Below, piece after piece: positions 25,772 through 33,401 of a DNA stretch of 46,166 nucleotides. Each line of letters opens with the position of its first letter. The stretch's first letter is position 1. Source of the stretch: Pseudomonadota bacterium (GTDB lineage: Bacteria; Myxococcota_A; Polyangia; Fen-1088). The stretch is from the NCBI GenBank assembly GCA_017881245.1, contig JADGRC010000251.1, forward strand, positions 1 through 46,166, given 5' to 3'. Both the position numbers and the translations under genes were made by a program. The notes below the pieces were generated by a model, which worked only from the letters and a program-made list of their open reading frames with translations, was not told where the DNA came from and did no database searches.

Positions 25772-26188
25772 ATGTTGGATCCTCCTTCTCAACAATCGCT
25801 CGGTCAGTCGCTTGTGAATGAGGCTCGCACGAAGCTGGCTGCGCTCGGAGCGGCATTCGGAGTGTCGGGCGTGGTTTTGGGAGCGTTCGGCGCGCACGCC
25901 CTGCGTGCCCGGCTGACGCCCGAGATGTTGGAGATCTATCGCACGGGCGTGCTCTACCAGCTGTTCCATGCCGTGGCCCTACTCGCCGTGGCTGGCATTT
26001 GCGATCGCTTGCGCCGTCCCGGGTTGGTCGCGGTCCTTTTCGGAGCCGGCGTCGCGATTTTTTCGGGCAGTCTCTATGTCCTGGCCATCACGGGCGCGCG
26101 GATGTGGGGCGCGATAACGCCGGTCGGCGGGCTGGCCCTGATAGCGGGGTGGACGTGGATCCTGTTCGGCTTGATGTCCAGACGATGA
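25772..26188 (+). CDS. DUF423 / TMEM256-family membrane protein
   Basis: 138 residues with four membrane segments: KLAALGAAFGVSGVVLGAFG (about 22-41), YQLFHAVALLAVAGICD, GLVAVLFGAGVAIFSGSLYV and VGGLALIAGWTWILFGLM. The signatures GAFGAHALR and YQLFHAVALL are those of the DUF423 family of small inner-membrane proteins, whose biochemical function is not known. The gene starts 4 bases after the response-regulator stop, so the two are likely cotranscribed. It is convergent with the small gene ending at 26220, 31 bases away. Confidence 0.9.
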   Translation: MLDPPSQQSLGQSLVNEARTKLAALGAAFGVSGVVLGAFGAHALRARLTPEMLEIYRTGVLYQLFHAVALLAVAGICDRLRRPGLVAVLFGAGVAIFSGSLYVLAITGARMWGAITPVGGLALIAGWTWILFGLMSRR

Positions 26189-26219
26189 TGCACGAAGCGT
26201 CGCACCCGTCGGGGCGTGA

Positions 26220-26453
26220 TTAGGCCAAGCGGATGGATTTCACAATCAGTGATGGACCGGTCATGGCGAACGACAGTGCCTGTCGGTCCACATCCCCCAG
26301 GACCTCGACGCGGACCCCGTCCACCAACGTCACGTCGCCCTCACCGCCCAGAGACGCGCGCTCCAGGACATAGGCGTCGCCGTCATCCGTGACGAGTTGC
26401 CAGTGTCCACCCTCGAGGTCGCTTCGCCGCAGGATTCCGCGATACTTCGCCAT
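26220..26453 (-). CDS. Small conserved protein, DUF5818-like
   Basis: 77 residues: a single small beta-rich fold of the form G-x-L...EGGHWQLVTDDGDAYVLE...VDGVRVEVLGDVD...SFAMTGPSLIVKSIRL. This layout resembles the DUF5818 family (function unknown); the assignment is by pattern only. It starts 15 bases after the RlpA-like gene's stop on the same strand, so it is the last gene of that operon. Confidence 0.7.
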   Translation of the reverse strand: MAKYRGILRRSDLEGGHWQLVTDDGDAYVLERASLGGEGDVTLVDGVRVEVLGDVDRQALSFAMTGPSLIVKSIRLA

Positions 26454-26468
26454 GGCTCAAAGATAACT

Positions 26469-26918
26469 CTATTCGGCATTGCCCGAAACCACCTGGATTC
26501 GAACGCGGACGATTCCGGCCCGCAGCATGTCCAGCCGCCGGGCCGCGGCCTCCGAGAGGTCTATGATTTTTCGACCGGCCGCACACCGGTCGTTGATGCG
26601 GACGACCACTGATCGCGGATTGCCTTCGATTCGGGTGACGCGAACCCGGGACCCAAACGGAAGGACCGGATGCGCGGCCGTGAAGGAAGCCGGATCATAG
26701 CGTTCTCCGTTCGCGGTTTTGTGACCGGCCAGCCGCGGAGAGTAGTAAGTGGCCATCCCTTCCTCCGTGGCGCCCGGACGTCCCGCCCGAAGCGCGCCAG
26801 ACGCGCCCACGCAGGTAAACGCGGTCGCGAGAAGCACGCAGCACCAAACCCTGGCCGGGGCTCGCCTTACCCCTACCCGGGTTCCATCGCGGCCTTCAAG
26901 CTTTGGTCTTGTCACCAC
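26469..26918 (-). CDS. rlpA: RlpA-like septal-ring lytic transglycosylase
   Basis: 149 residues. The C-terminal part, about 50-145, is the RlpA double-psi beta-barrel: [56 protein letters not shown] and [20 protein letters not shown]. RlpA cleaves denuded glycan strands at the septum; the His in TAAHP and the Asp in NDRC are the conserved catalytic-site residues. The N-terminal hydrophobic part ([15 protein letters not shown]) is a signal peptide. There is no ATG in frame. The best start is one of two GTGs at 26918/26915, which overlap the end of the upstream regulator gene (stop at 26896) by 23 bases. No SPOR domain is present. Confidence 0.85.
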   Translation of the reverse strand: MVTRPKLEGRDGTRVGVRRAPARVWCCVLLATAFTCVGASGALRAGRPGATEEGMATYYSPRLAGHKTANGERYDPASFTAAHPVLPFGSRVRVTRIEGNPRSVVVRINDRCAAGRKIIDLSEAAARRLDMLRAGIVRVRIQVVSGNAE

Positions 26919-28413
26919 CGCGGCCGCCCGATGCGTCCGGGGGGCCGTCTCCGAGCAGGTGTTCGGATTTCGAGGGAGCGTCCGCCAGGTGAGAATCGTC
27001 CTCGCCGTCTCCGGCGGCTCCTCGCATCGCCACCGCTCCGATACTGTATTTTTCAAGCTTGTAGTACAACGCGCTCGTCTTGACACCCAATAAGCGGGCG
27101 CATTCCGTCTTCACACCGCCAGCCTTCTCGTACGCTTTCTCGATGAGTTGGCGTTCCAGATCTTCGAGAATCTCGTTCAGGGACATATTCCCGGTCGGAA
27201 GCGCCAAGGCATTCTCGGACGCCGGTCCCTTCAAGAAAGCGGGTAGAGCGCGCACATCGATATGATCCCCCTCCGCGAACACCAGGCTTTGCTCGACCAC
27301 GTTTTCGAGCTCGCGCACATTGCCTGGCCACCCGTACCCGGATAGACGGGCTAGTGCCGCGTCGTCGAATCCACGGATCGTGGGATTGGTCCTCGGCCCC
27401 AGCTTGGCGATGAAATGCGCGCATAGGCGCGGAATATCTTCCCTGCGCTCGCGCAGGGGGGGAACCTCGACCGGCACCACATGCAGTCGGTAGAACAGGT
27501 CCTCCCTGAACCGTCCCGCGGCCACGTCCGCCCTCATGTCCCGGTGCGTGGCCGAGAGAACGCGAACGTCCACCGTCACGGTTTCCTCGCCGCCCACGCG
27601 TTCGAACTCACGTTCTTGCAAGACCCGCAGCAGCTTGACCTGAACCGCCGGCGAGACGTCGCCGATTTCATCCAGGAACAGCGTGCCCTTGTCGGCCAGC
27701 TCGAAACGTCCGAGCTTTCGCTTCACCGCGCCCGTGAAGGCGCCCCGTTCGTGTCCGAACAGTTCTGACTCCAACAGCGATTCCGTCAACGCTCCGCATG
27801 CCACCTTCACGAAGGGACCGCTGGCTCTCTTTGACCGTTGGTGAATCGCGCGAGCCACCAGCTCCTTGCCGGTTCCAGACTCTCCGTGGATGTAGACCGA
27901 AGCGTCCGTGGGGGCGACACGCTCGATGGTCTGAAACACCGAACGCATAGTCGCAGTTTCCCCGACGATTTCGCCAAACGAGTAGGGCGCCGCCGCATCC
28001 GCGCGCAACGCCGCCGCGTCGGCTTCGGCCCGCTCGCGCGCGCGCCGCTCACGACGCAATTCCAAGGCGCGTTCGACCTTCAATCGGACGACTTCGGGCG
28101 AAAAAGGCTTCTGCAGGAAGTCGTACGCCCCGATGCGCATCGCTTCGACGGCCGTTTCCACTGTCCCGAATGCCGTCACGATCATCGTGGGACAGGCCGG
28201 ATCGATCTCCTGTACGCCCCTCACCACGTCGAGCCCCCCCGTCCCTTCCATTTTCAGGTCGGTGATCACGAAATCGGCGCCCCGGTGCAGCATGTGCGCC
28301 AGCCCCTCCGCTCCCCCCGATGCGACGGTCGCCTCGTGGCCCATGCGCCGCACGGTCGCGGCGAGTCCCTCTCGCATCGTCTCGTTGTCGTCGATGATCA
28401 GAATCCGCGCCAT
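26896..28413 (-). CDS. NtrC-family sigma-54-dependent response regulator
   Basis: 505 residues. Receiver domain about 1-120: [16 protein letters not shown], Asp52 in [10 protein letters not shown] as phosphoacceptor, and FLQKPFSP with the conserved Lys. AAA+ domain: GESGTGKE (Walker A), [17 protein letters not shown] (sigma-54 contact), [11 protein letters not shown] and the sensor ELENVVEQS. The C-terminal helix-turn-helix is [20 protein letters not shown], followed by a roughly 45-residue charged, disordered tail. The ATG at 28413 is correct by domain position. No kinase is adjacent. It shares an operon with rlpA and the small DUF5818-like gene, suggesting it controls peptidoglycan remodelling or is encoded with its target. 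Confidence 0.93.
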   Translation of the reverse strand: MARILIIDDNETMREGLAATVRRMGHEATVASGGAEGLAHMLHRGADFVITDLKMEGTGGLDVVRGVQEIDPACPTMIVTAFGTVETAVEAMRIGAYDFLQKPFSPEVVRLKVERALELRRERRARERAEADAAALRADAAAPYSFGEIVGETATMRSVFQTIERVAPTDASVYIHGESGTGKELVARAIHQRSKRASGPFVKVACGALTESLLESELFGHERGAFTGAVKRKLGRFELADKGTLFLDEIGDVSPAVQVKLLRVLQEREFERVGGEETVTVDVRVLSATHRDMRADVAAGRFREDLFYRLHVVPVEVPPLRERREDIPRLCAHFIAKLGPRTNPTIRGFDDAALARLSGYGWPGNVRELENVVEQSLVFAEGDHIDVRALPAFLKGPASENALALPTGNMSLNEILEDLERQLIEKAYEKAGGVKTECARLLGVKTSALYYKLEKYSIGAVAMRGAAGDGEDDSHLADAPSKSEHLLGDGPPDASGGRGGDKTKA

Positions 28414-28483
28414 GAGTCGGTCAGTTGGTTCGGCCGGGTATCGTCAGCATACCCCATATCGATGGTAGTCTCGCGTTCGGATC

Positions 28484-29614
28484 ATGACCGACAATCAACC
28501 ACGCCGCCCCGTGCCGCTCGGCTCCTCGGTGCCGCCAGCGAATGCGGATGATCAGGTACGCCCCGACGTACGCGCACTTGACGGTTACTCGACTGGCGAG
28601 CAGCAGCCGGGGTTCATCAAACTGAACACCAATGAGTGTGCCTATCCTCCTTCCCCCCGCGTCCGCGAGGCCCTGGCGCCAATCTCGGACGAGGCGTTGC
28701 GACTCTATCCTGACCCGACCAGCCGCCGCCTCCGCGAGATCGCCGCGGCGTGCTTCTCCGTAAGGCCCGACCAGATCATCGCGGGCAACGGTTCCGACGA
28801 CTGCCTGACGATCATCTATCGCACTTTCCTCGCGCACGGCGACAGCGTCTGTTGTCCGTGGCCGTCGTATGGCCTTTACGACACGCTGGCGAGCATTCAG
28901 GGCTCGAACATCTTCCACGTCGGTTACAAGCGGTCGGCGGCGAATTGGGAGTTGCCGCGAGAATTGGCGGGCAGCGGCGCGCGCCTAACGCTGGTCGCGA
29001 ATCCCAACAATCCATCGTCGACCCTGACGCCGGTCGCGGCGCTACGCCGGCTTGCGGAGAGTCTGGCGGGCATTCTGGTGATCGACGAGGCCTACGTGGA
29101 CTTCGCGCTCGGCGTGGATCCCGACGCCAGCATCCTGCCGCATCTGGACGCCCATCCCAACGTGATCGTCCTGCGCAGCTTCTCGAAGAGTTACAGCTTG
29201 GCGGGCGCTCGGCTGGGGCTCCTGTTCGCCGCGGAGCCGTTAGTCGCGCAGATGAACAAGGTTAAGGACAGCTACAACGTCAACGTCATCACGCAGGCGC
29301 TCGGAAGCGCCGCCCTCCAGGATCGCGAATACCACGCTCAGGTCATCGGGCGAACCCTGCACGAAAAGGCACGCTTGGAGACGGAGTTGGCCGCGCTCGG
29401 GTGGACCTGGCCCGCCGCGCGGGGAAATTTCCTGCTGTGTGAAGTCGGCCCCGGGGCGGGCGCAATCGTACGGTCGCTCCGCGACGCTCGTATTCTGGTG
29501 CGGTACTGGGACACCGCCGAGCTGCGCACCAGCGTGCGCGTGACCATCGGGAGCCCCGAGCAAAACACCGCGTTACTCACCGCCCTCGGGAACCTAGCGG
29601 CTTCGCCGCCATGA
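28484..29614 (+). CDS. hisC: Histidinol-phosphate aminotransferase
   Basis: 376 residues, the family length. HisC converts imidazole-acetol phosphate and glutamate to histidinol phosphate in histidine synthesis. Motifs: KLNTNECAYPPSPRV at the N-terminus, IIAGNGSDDCLTIIYRTFL (cofactor phosphate), NPNNPSSTLTP, ILVIDEAYVDFA (Asp and Tyr that hold PLP), and the PLP lysine in SFSKSYSLAGARLG (Lys235), ending with a C-terminal Arg in LRTSVRVTIGSPEQN. It is the only gene of its direction here and divergent from the NtrC regulator at 28413. hisD is about 12 kb away, so the his genes are scattered. Confidence 0.92.
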   Translation: MTDNQPRRPVPLGSSVPPANADDQVRPDVRALDGYSTGEQQPGFIKLNTNECAYPPSPRVREALAPISDEALRLYPDPTSRRLREIAAACFSVRPDQIIAGNGSDDCLTIIYRTFLAHGDSVCCPWPSYGLYDTLASIQGSNIFHVGYKRSAANWELPRELAGSGARLTLVANPNNPSSTLTPVAALRRLAESLAGILVIDEAYVDFALGVDPDASILPHLDAHPNVIVLRSFSKSYSLAGARLGLLFAAEPLVAQMNKVKDSYNVNVITQALGSAALQDREYHAQVIGRTLHEKARLETELAALGWTWPAARGNFLLCEVGPGAGAIVRSLRDARILVRYWDTAELRTSVRVTIGSPEQNTALLTALGNLAASPP

Positions 29615-30031
29615 GGGGGCTCTAGGCATCACTCAAGCGCTTTCAAGTTGACGCAGTGGACCAAGCATTGAAATCCCGATCGGGCGCGTCACCGCCTCCA
29701 GTAGAGTACTCGATCCTTGCAAAGCGAAAGCGGCCGAGTTCCGGGCAGTTTTTTTGAAGAAAGTTCTCTCGGCGCCACACCCTATACTTTACTGGATTGA
29801 CTTCTGCGATATGTGACGGTTTTTCAGAAACTTGTCAGAAACACGGTAGATTTGTAAAGACTTAAACAAAATCCTCCTAGATCTGCTCTGGACCTTGTGT
29901 CAGAATCCACTTTAATCGCACGTTCGGGCGTGGCTGAGCGCTCTTTCAGCCGCGCCGACATGATTCAAAGTTCATCTCATCCGCGCAGTCACTGTTAGGA
30001 GCGAGGCCGAGCCGGAAAGGTACTGCTTCAC
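29615..30031. promoter_or_regulatory. 417-base gene-free region before the DUF1592 gene, AT-richer than neighbours
   Basis: No credible gene lies here. Between about 29740 and 29880 the DNA is clearly AT-rich for this window, with a T7 run, TTGACT, and a repeated TCAGAAAC (two copies 11 bases apart). One weak sigma-70-type candidate is TTGTCA (29832-29837) and TAAAGA (29855-29860), spaced 17. It probably holds the promoter and leader of the DUF1592/DUF1552 pair. Individual sites are guesses. Confidence 0.4.
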
Positions 30032-31978
30032 ATGGCAACATCGTCGTGGGACGTCCGCCCAGTTGGTCAGAGTTTTTGGATTCAAGCCGCTGCGATTGGG
30101 AAGTCCAAAAACAGACGGATGGTTCTGACGCTGGCGCTTGGCGTTGGCCTCGGCCTCGGGGCCTGTACCGCCGCGGTGAATGACCCGCCAGGGGGCGTCC
30201 CAGGAACGGGTGGTTCGGGGGCCGCGAATGCTTCGGGTGGCTCAGGCGTGGGCCAAGGCGGCGTTGGCCCGGGTCTCGGGGGCGCGGGTGCTCCTCAGGG
30301 CACGGCAGGTTCGGGCGTCAACCCGGGTTCCGCGGGCGCCGGCGTGGTGACGGGACTTGGCGGCTCGGCTGTCCCTGCTGGAACCGGTGGGGCCGCCGTG
30401 GTTTGCAATCCCGGGACCGTGGCCCCTGGTCGCGCTCCGCTGCGTCGGATCACCAAGTTCGAGTACGGCAATACGGTTCGCGATCTTTTTGGTGATACGA
30501 CGTCCCCGGAGACCGCCTTGCCCGCCGAGACGCTCACCAGCGGGACGGCCATTTTCGGGAACAACGCGGACGCGCAAAGCGTGCCCAACATCCTCGCGCA
30601 AAATTACGAGACCGTTGCAGAGGGGATCGCTCAGCGCGCGACGGCAACGCCCGCGGCGCTCGGGAAGCTGGCGACCTGCGGCAGCACCATCACCGCGACG
30701 GCGGTCACGGCCACCGAGGATGCTTGTGCGAAAAGCATAATAGCGGCGCTGGTGCCGAGGGCCTACCGCCGTTCCATTACGACGGCGGAGTCAGACGAGC
30801 TCGTCGCATTGTACAAGCTGGTCCGGCCCGCCAATACCTTTGCATCCGGCATCGCGGCGGTCATCGAAGGCGTCCTGCAGTCTCCCGATTTTCTGTATCG
30901 CGTCGAATTTGGCGTGGCCGACACGGCCAAACCATCGCTGAAACGGCCCACGGGGCCCGAGATGGCGACTCGCCTTTCGTACCTGTTCTGGGGAACCATG
31001 CCTGACGCCCCGTTGACCGCAATGGCGGCGTCCGGGGCTCTTCTCACGAATGCCGGGGTCATGACTCAGGCCAAGCAGATGCTGGATGATCCGCGATCAC
31101 ACCCCATCATCGCTTACTTTTTCGATAGCTTGTTGCCGATCAACACCCTTACGAGTTTGGAGCGCGACAAGACGCTCTATCCAACATTCAACCCGACGAT
31201 CGGTTCGCTGATGCATCAGGAAACCCAGCGCTTCCTCGAGTACGAGATCTACGAGGGTCCGGGGACCTGGCCCGATATTCTTACGGCTCCGTACACCTTC
31301 GTGAATGATGCCCTCGCGACTTACTACGGAATATCCGGGGTCACCGGGTCGACTTTCCAAAAAGTTGCAACCGATCCGAAAAAGCGAATCGGCTTGTTGT
31401 CGCAGGGAGGCTTCCTAGCGGGGTCAACCATCTCGAACAATACCAACCCCGTGGCGCGCGGGTCGTTCATCGTGCAGAAGCTGATGTGCCGGATCATCCC
31501 CTTGCCGACAGGCGCCATCTTGGCGATGGTCAAGCCGCCCGAGCCGTATTCGGCGAACACAGGACGCGAAAGATACGCCCTGCACCGCTCCCAACCGGTT
31601 TGCATGACATGTCATCAGTTCATGGATCCCGTCGGTTTGACGTTGGAAAACTACGACCCTGTGGGTCTGTGGCGCGACACGGAGAATGGCGAGATGATCG
31701 ACCCGAGCGGTACGGTCCCGGGCGCGGATGGAACAGCCACGGGTCCCACCGTCGCGGGGCCGATCGAGATGATGAAGGCCCTTGCCGGCGCGGACGCAAC
31801 CCAGACGTGCTTCGCGACCCACTGGCTTGAGTATGGCTACGGCAGAAGCATGGATCCGGCGGACGCCTGCACGCAGCAGTCTGTGCAGACCGCATTCAAG
31901 GGCGCCGGTTACAACGTGAAGCAGTTGTTGCTGTCCCTGACGCAAACCGACGCATTCCTGTACTTGCCCGCCCAGTAA
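30032..31978 (+). CDS. DUF1592 domain-containing lipoprotein (cytochrome-linked, planctomycete-type)
   Basis: 648 residues. A Lys/Arg-rich N-terminus precedes a signal segment (MVLTLALGVGLGLGAC) with a lipobox, Cys45. A Gly-rich GGSG/GTGG linker runs to about residue 125. The conserved part is the five-module family: DUF1587-like APLRRITKFEYGNTVRDLF, DUF1595, DUF1592 (LSYLFWGTMPDAPL), DUF1588 (RIGLLSQGGFLAGS, VARGSFIVQKLMC) and DUF1585, with FMDPVGLTLENYDPVG. One CxxCH haem-like motif (CMTCH, Cys524-His528) is present. The reaction is not established. The start at 30032 has GGAAAGG upstream; an ATG at 30119 would start at the signal core. It is followed 12 bases later by the DUF1552 partner. 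Confidence 0.88.
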   Translation: MATSSWDVRPVGQSFWIQAAAIGKSKNRRMVLTLALGVGLGLGACTAAVNDPPGGVPGTGGSGAANASGGSGVGQGGVGPGLGGAGAPQGTAGSGVNPGSAGAGVVTGLGGSAVPAGTGGAAVVCNPGTVAPGRAPLRRITKFEYGNTVRDLFGDTTSPETALPAETLTSGTAIFGNNADAQSVPNILAQNYETVAEGIAQRATATPAALGKLATCGSTITATAVTATEDACAKSIIAALVPRAYRRSITTAESDELVALYKLVRPANTFASGIAAVIEGVLQSPDFLYRVEFGVADTAKPSLKRPTGPEMATRLSYLFWGTMPDAPLTAMAASGALLTNAGVMTQAKQMLDDPRSHPIIAYFFDSLLPINTLTSLERDKTLYPTFNPTIGSLMHQETQRFLEYEIYEGPGTWPDILTAPYTFVNDALATYYGISGVTGSTFQKVATDPKKRIGLLSQGGFLAGSTISNNTNPVARGSFIVQKLMCRIIPLPTGAILAMVKPPEPYSANTGRERYALHRSQPVCMTCHQFMDPVGLTLENYDPVGLWRDTENGEMIDPSGTVPGADGTATGPTVAGPIEMMKALAGADATQTCFATHWLEYGYGRSMDPADACTQQSVQTAFKGAGYNVKQLLLSLTQTDAFLYLPAQ

Positions 31979-31990
31979 GGAGTCAGTTCC

Positions 31991-33370
31991 ATGGCAAAGT
32001 TTCGTTTAAGCCGCCGAGCCGTGATACGTGGGGCCGGCAGTATCGCCATCGCGCTTCCCTGGCTTGAGGCCATGGGGCCGAGCCGCTACGTACGCGCCGC
32101 GGGCACAGCAGCAAAACGTTTCGTCACCGTGTTTCAGCCCGGCGGAACCGTCATCGACAAGTGGCGACCGACGGGCACCGAGACGGCGCCGGTTTACGGA
32201 CAGATCCTCGCGCCCCTGACGCCGATACAGAACAAACTGCTCATCGTTGACGGCCTGCAGATGTCGAGCGCGGTCGGCGAGCAGCATCAATCCGGAATCC
32301 TAGCCTGGCTGACGGGAACGATTCAGGCGGGCGGTGGGACTGGATATGCCACGGGTCCCTCCATCGATCAGGTGCTCGCCAGCAAACTGTCCCTCAACAA
32401 GAAGCTACAGAGTCTCCAGATGGCCGTGCGCTTTGCGACCGGCAAGTCGCACGGGTTGCTTTCGCCCATCAACGCGGCGAATTTCGAGAACACCACCAAG
32501 TTTGCTCCGATTCCGCCGCAGCTCGATCCCCAGGCGATCTGGACCTCTCTCTTTGGAAGTCTGACCCCGACGACGGGCACGACGACCGGTCCCGACCCGG
32601 TGGCGGCGAGACGAAAGTCGATCCTGGACTTCGTCGACAAGAAGTACGTGACCCTATCGGCCCGTCTGGGCGCCTCCGACAAAGCCAAATTGGATGACCA
32701 CCTCGCGAAGATTCGGCTGCTCGAGCAGAGCATCACGATCACGACAGCGACAACGGCCACCTGCATGGCGCCGACGAAGGTGGACACGACGGGTTACAAC
32801 CCGACGTCGGGGCTGAAATCGGCGGACGACGGGTCCCTCGTCGACACGGCGACGGATAGCGCGATTCCGAAGGTCGGCCAGTTCATGATGGACATGGCGG
32901 TGATGGCGCTGGCGTGCGACATGACGGGGGTTGTCTCGTTTCAGTGGAGCGACACGGAGGCCAAGCACACGTTCCCGTGGCTGGGTTTGATGAACCATCA
33001 CCACTTCTATCAGCACGATGGTGGGTTTCAGCCCATCCAATGCGCGCAAATCGATACCTGGTACTCCACGATGCACCTGTATCTGCTCCAGGCGATGGCG
33101 AAGGTCGACATGGGTGGACACACCCTGCTCGACGAGAGCGTGGTGTTCTTCGGTTCCGAAATCTCGACGCCAAACACCCACCAGAAGCTGAACATGCCCT
33201 TCATGCTGGCGGGGGGTGGTGGTGGGTTGCGAACCGGTCGTTGGGTTTCGTATCCCAATCTGCCATCTCACAATGGTTTGTTGGTTTCGATCTTCAATCT
33301 CTTCAGCGATACCCGAACGACGTTCGGTACCGCTCAGTACGCGACGGGGCCCCTCGCGAATATCGTCTGA
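31991..33370 (+). CDS. DUF1552 domain-containing exported protein
   Basis: 459 residues. The N-terminus (KFRLSRRAVIRGAGSIAIAL) has a twin-Arg-like RR motif in a Tat-type signal. The body is DUF1552: KRFVTVFQPGGTVIDKWRP, SSAVGEQHQSGILAWLTG, ATGPSIDQVLA, RKSILDFVDKKYVTLSARLG, HHFYQHDGG, ESVVFFGSEISTPNTHQKL and NMPFMLAGGGGGLRTGRW. It resembles an alkaline-phosphatase-like fold (conserved His/Asp), but the activity is unknown. It has an AAGGAG ribosome site just before the ATG. It always accompanies DUF1592 proteins in known genomes, so the two should form one exported system. Confidence 0.9.
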   Translation: MAKFRLSRRAVIRGAGSIAIALPWLEAMGPSRYVRAAGTAAKRFVTVFQPGGTVIDKWRPTGTETAPVYGQILAPLTPIQNKLLIVDGLQMSSAVGEQHQSGILAWLTGTIQAGGGTGYATGPSIDQVLASKLSLNKKLQSLQMAVRFATGKSHGLLSPINAANFENTTKFAPIPPQLDPQAIWTSLFGSLTPTTGTTTGPDPVAARRKSILDFVDKKYVTLSARLGASDKAKLDDHLAKIRLLEQSITITTATTATCMAPTKVDTTGYNPTSGLKSADDGSLVDTATDSAIPKVGQFMMDMAVMALACDMTGVVSFQWSDTEAKHTFPWLGLMNHHHFYQHDGGFQPIQCAQIDTWYSTMHLYLLQAMAKVDMGGHTLLDESVVFFGSEISTPNTHQKLNMPFMLAGGGGGLRTGRWVSYPNLPSHNGLLVSIFNLFSDTRTTFGTAQYATGPLANIV

Positions 33371-33401
33371 CGCCCGAGTCCCACCCGGTCCGGGTCTTTG
33401 G

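Noticed and set aside
29832-29860. A sigma-70 promoter as a firm call
   Set aside because: Only weak -35/-10 similarity in an AT-rich stretch; kept only as part of the regulatory-region note.
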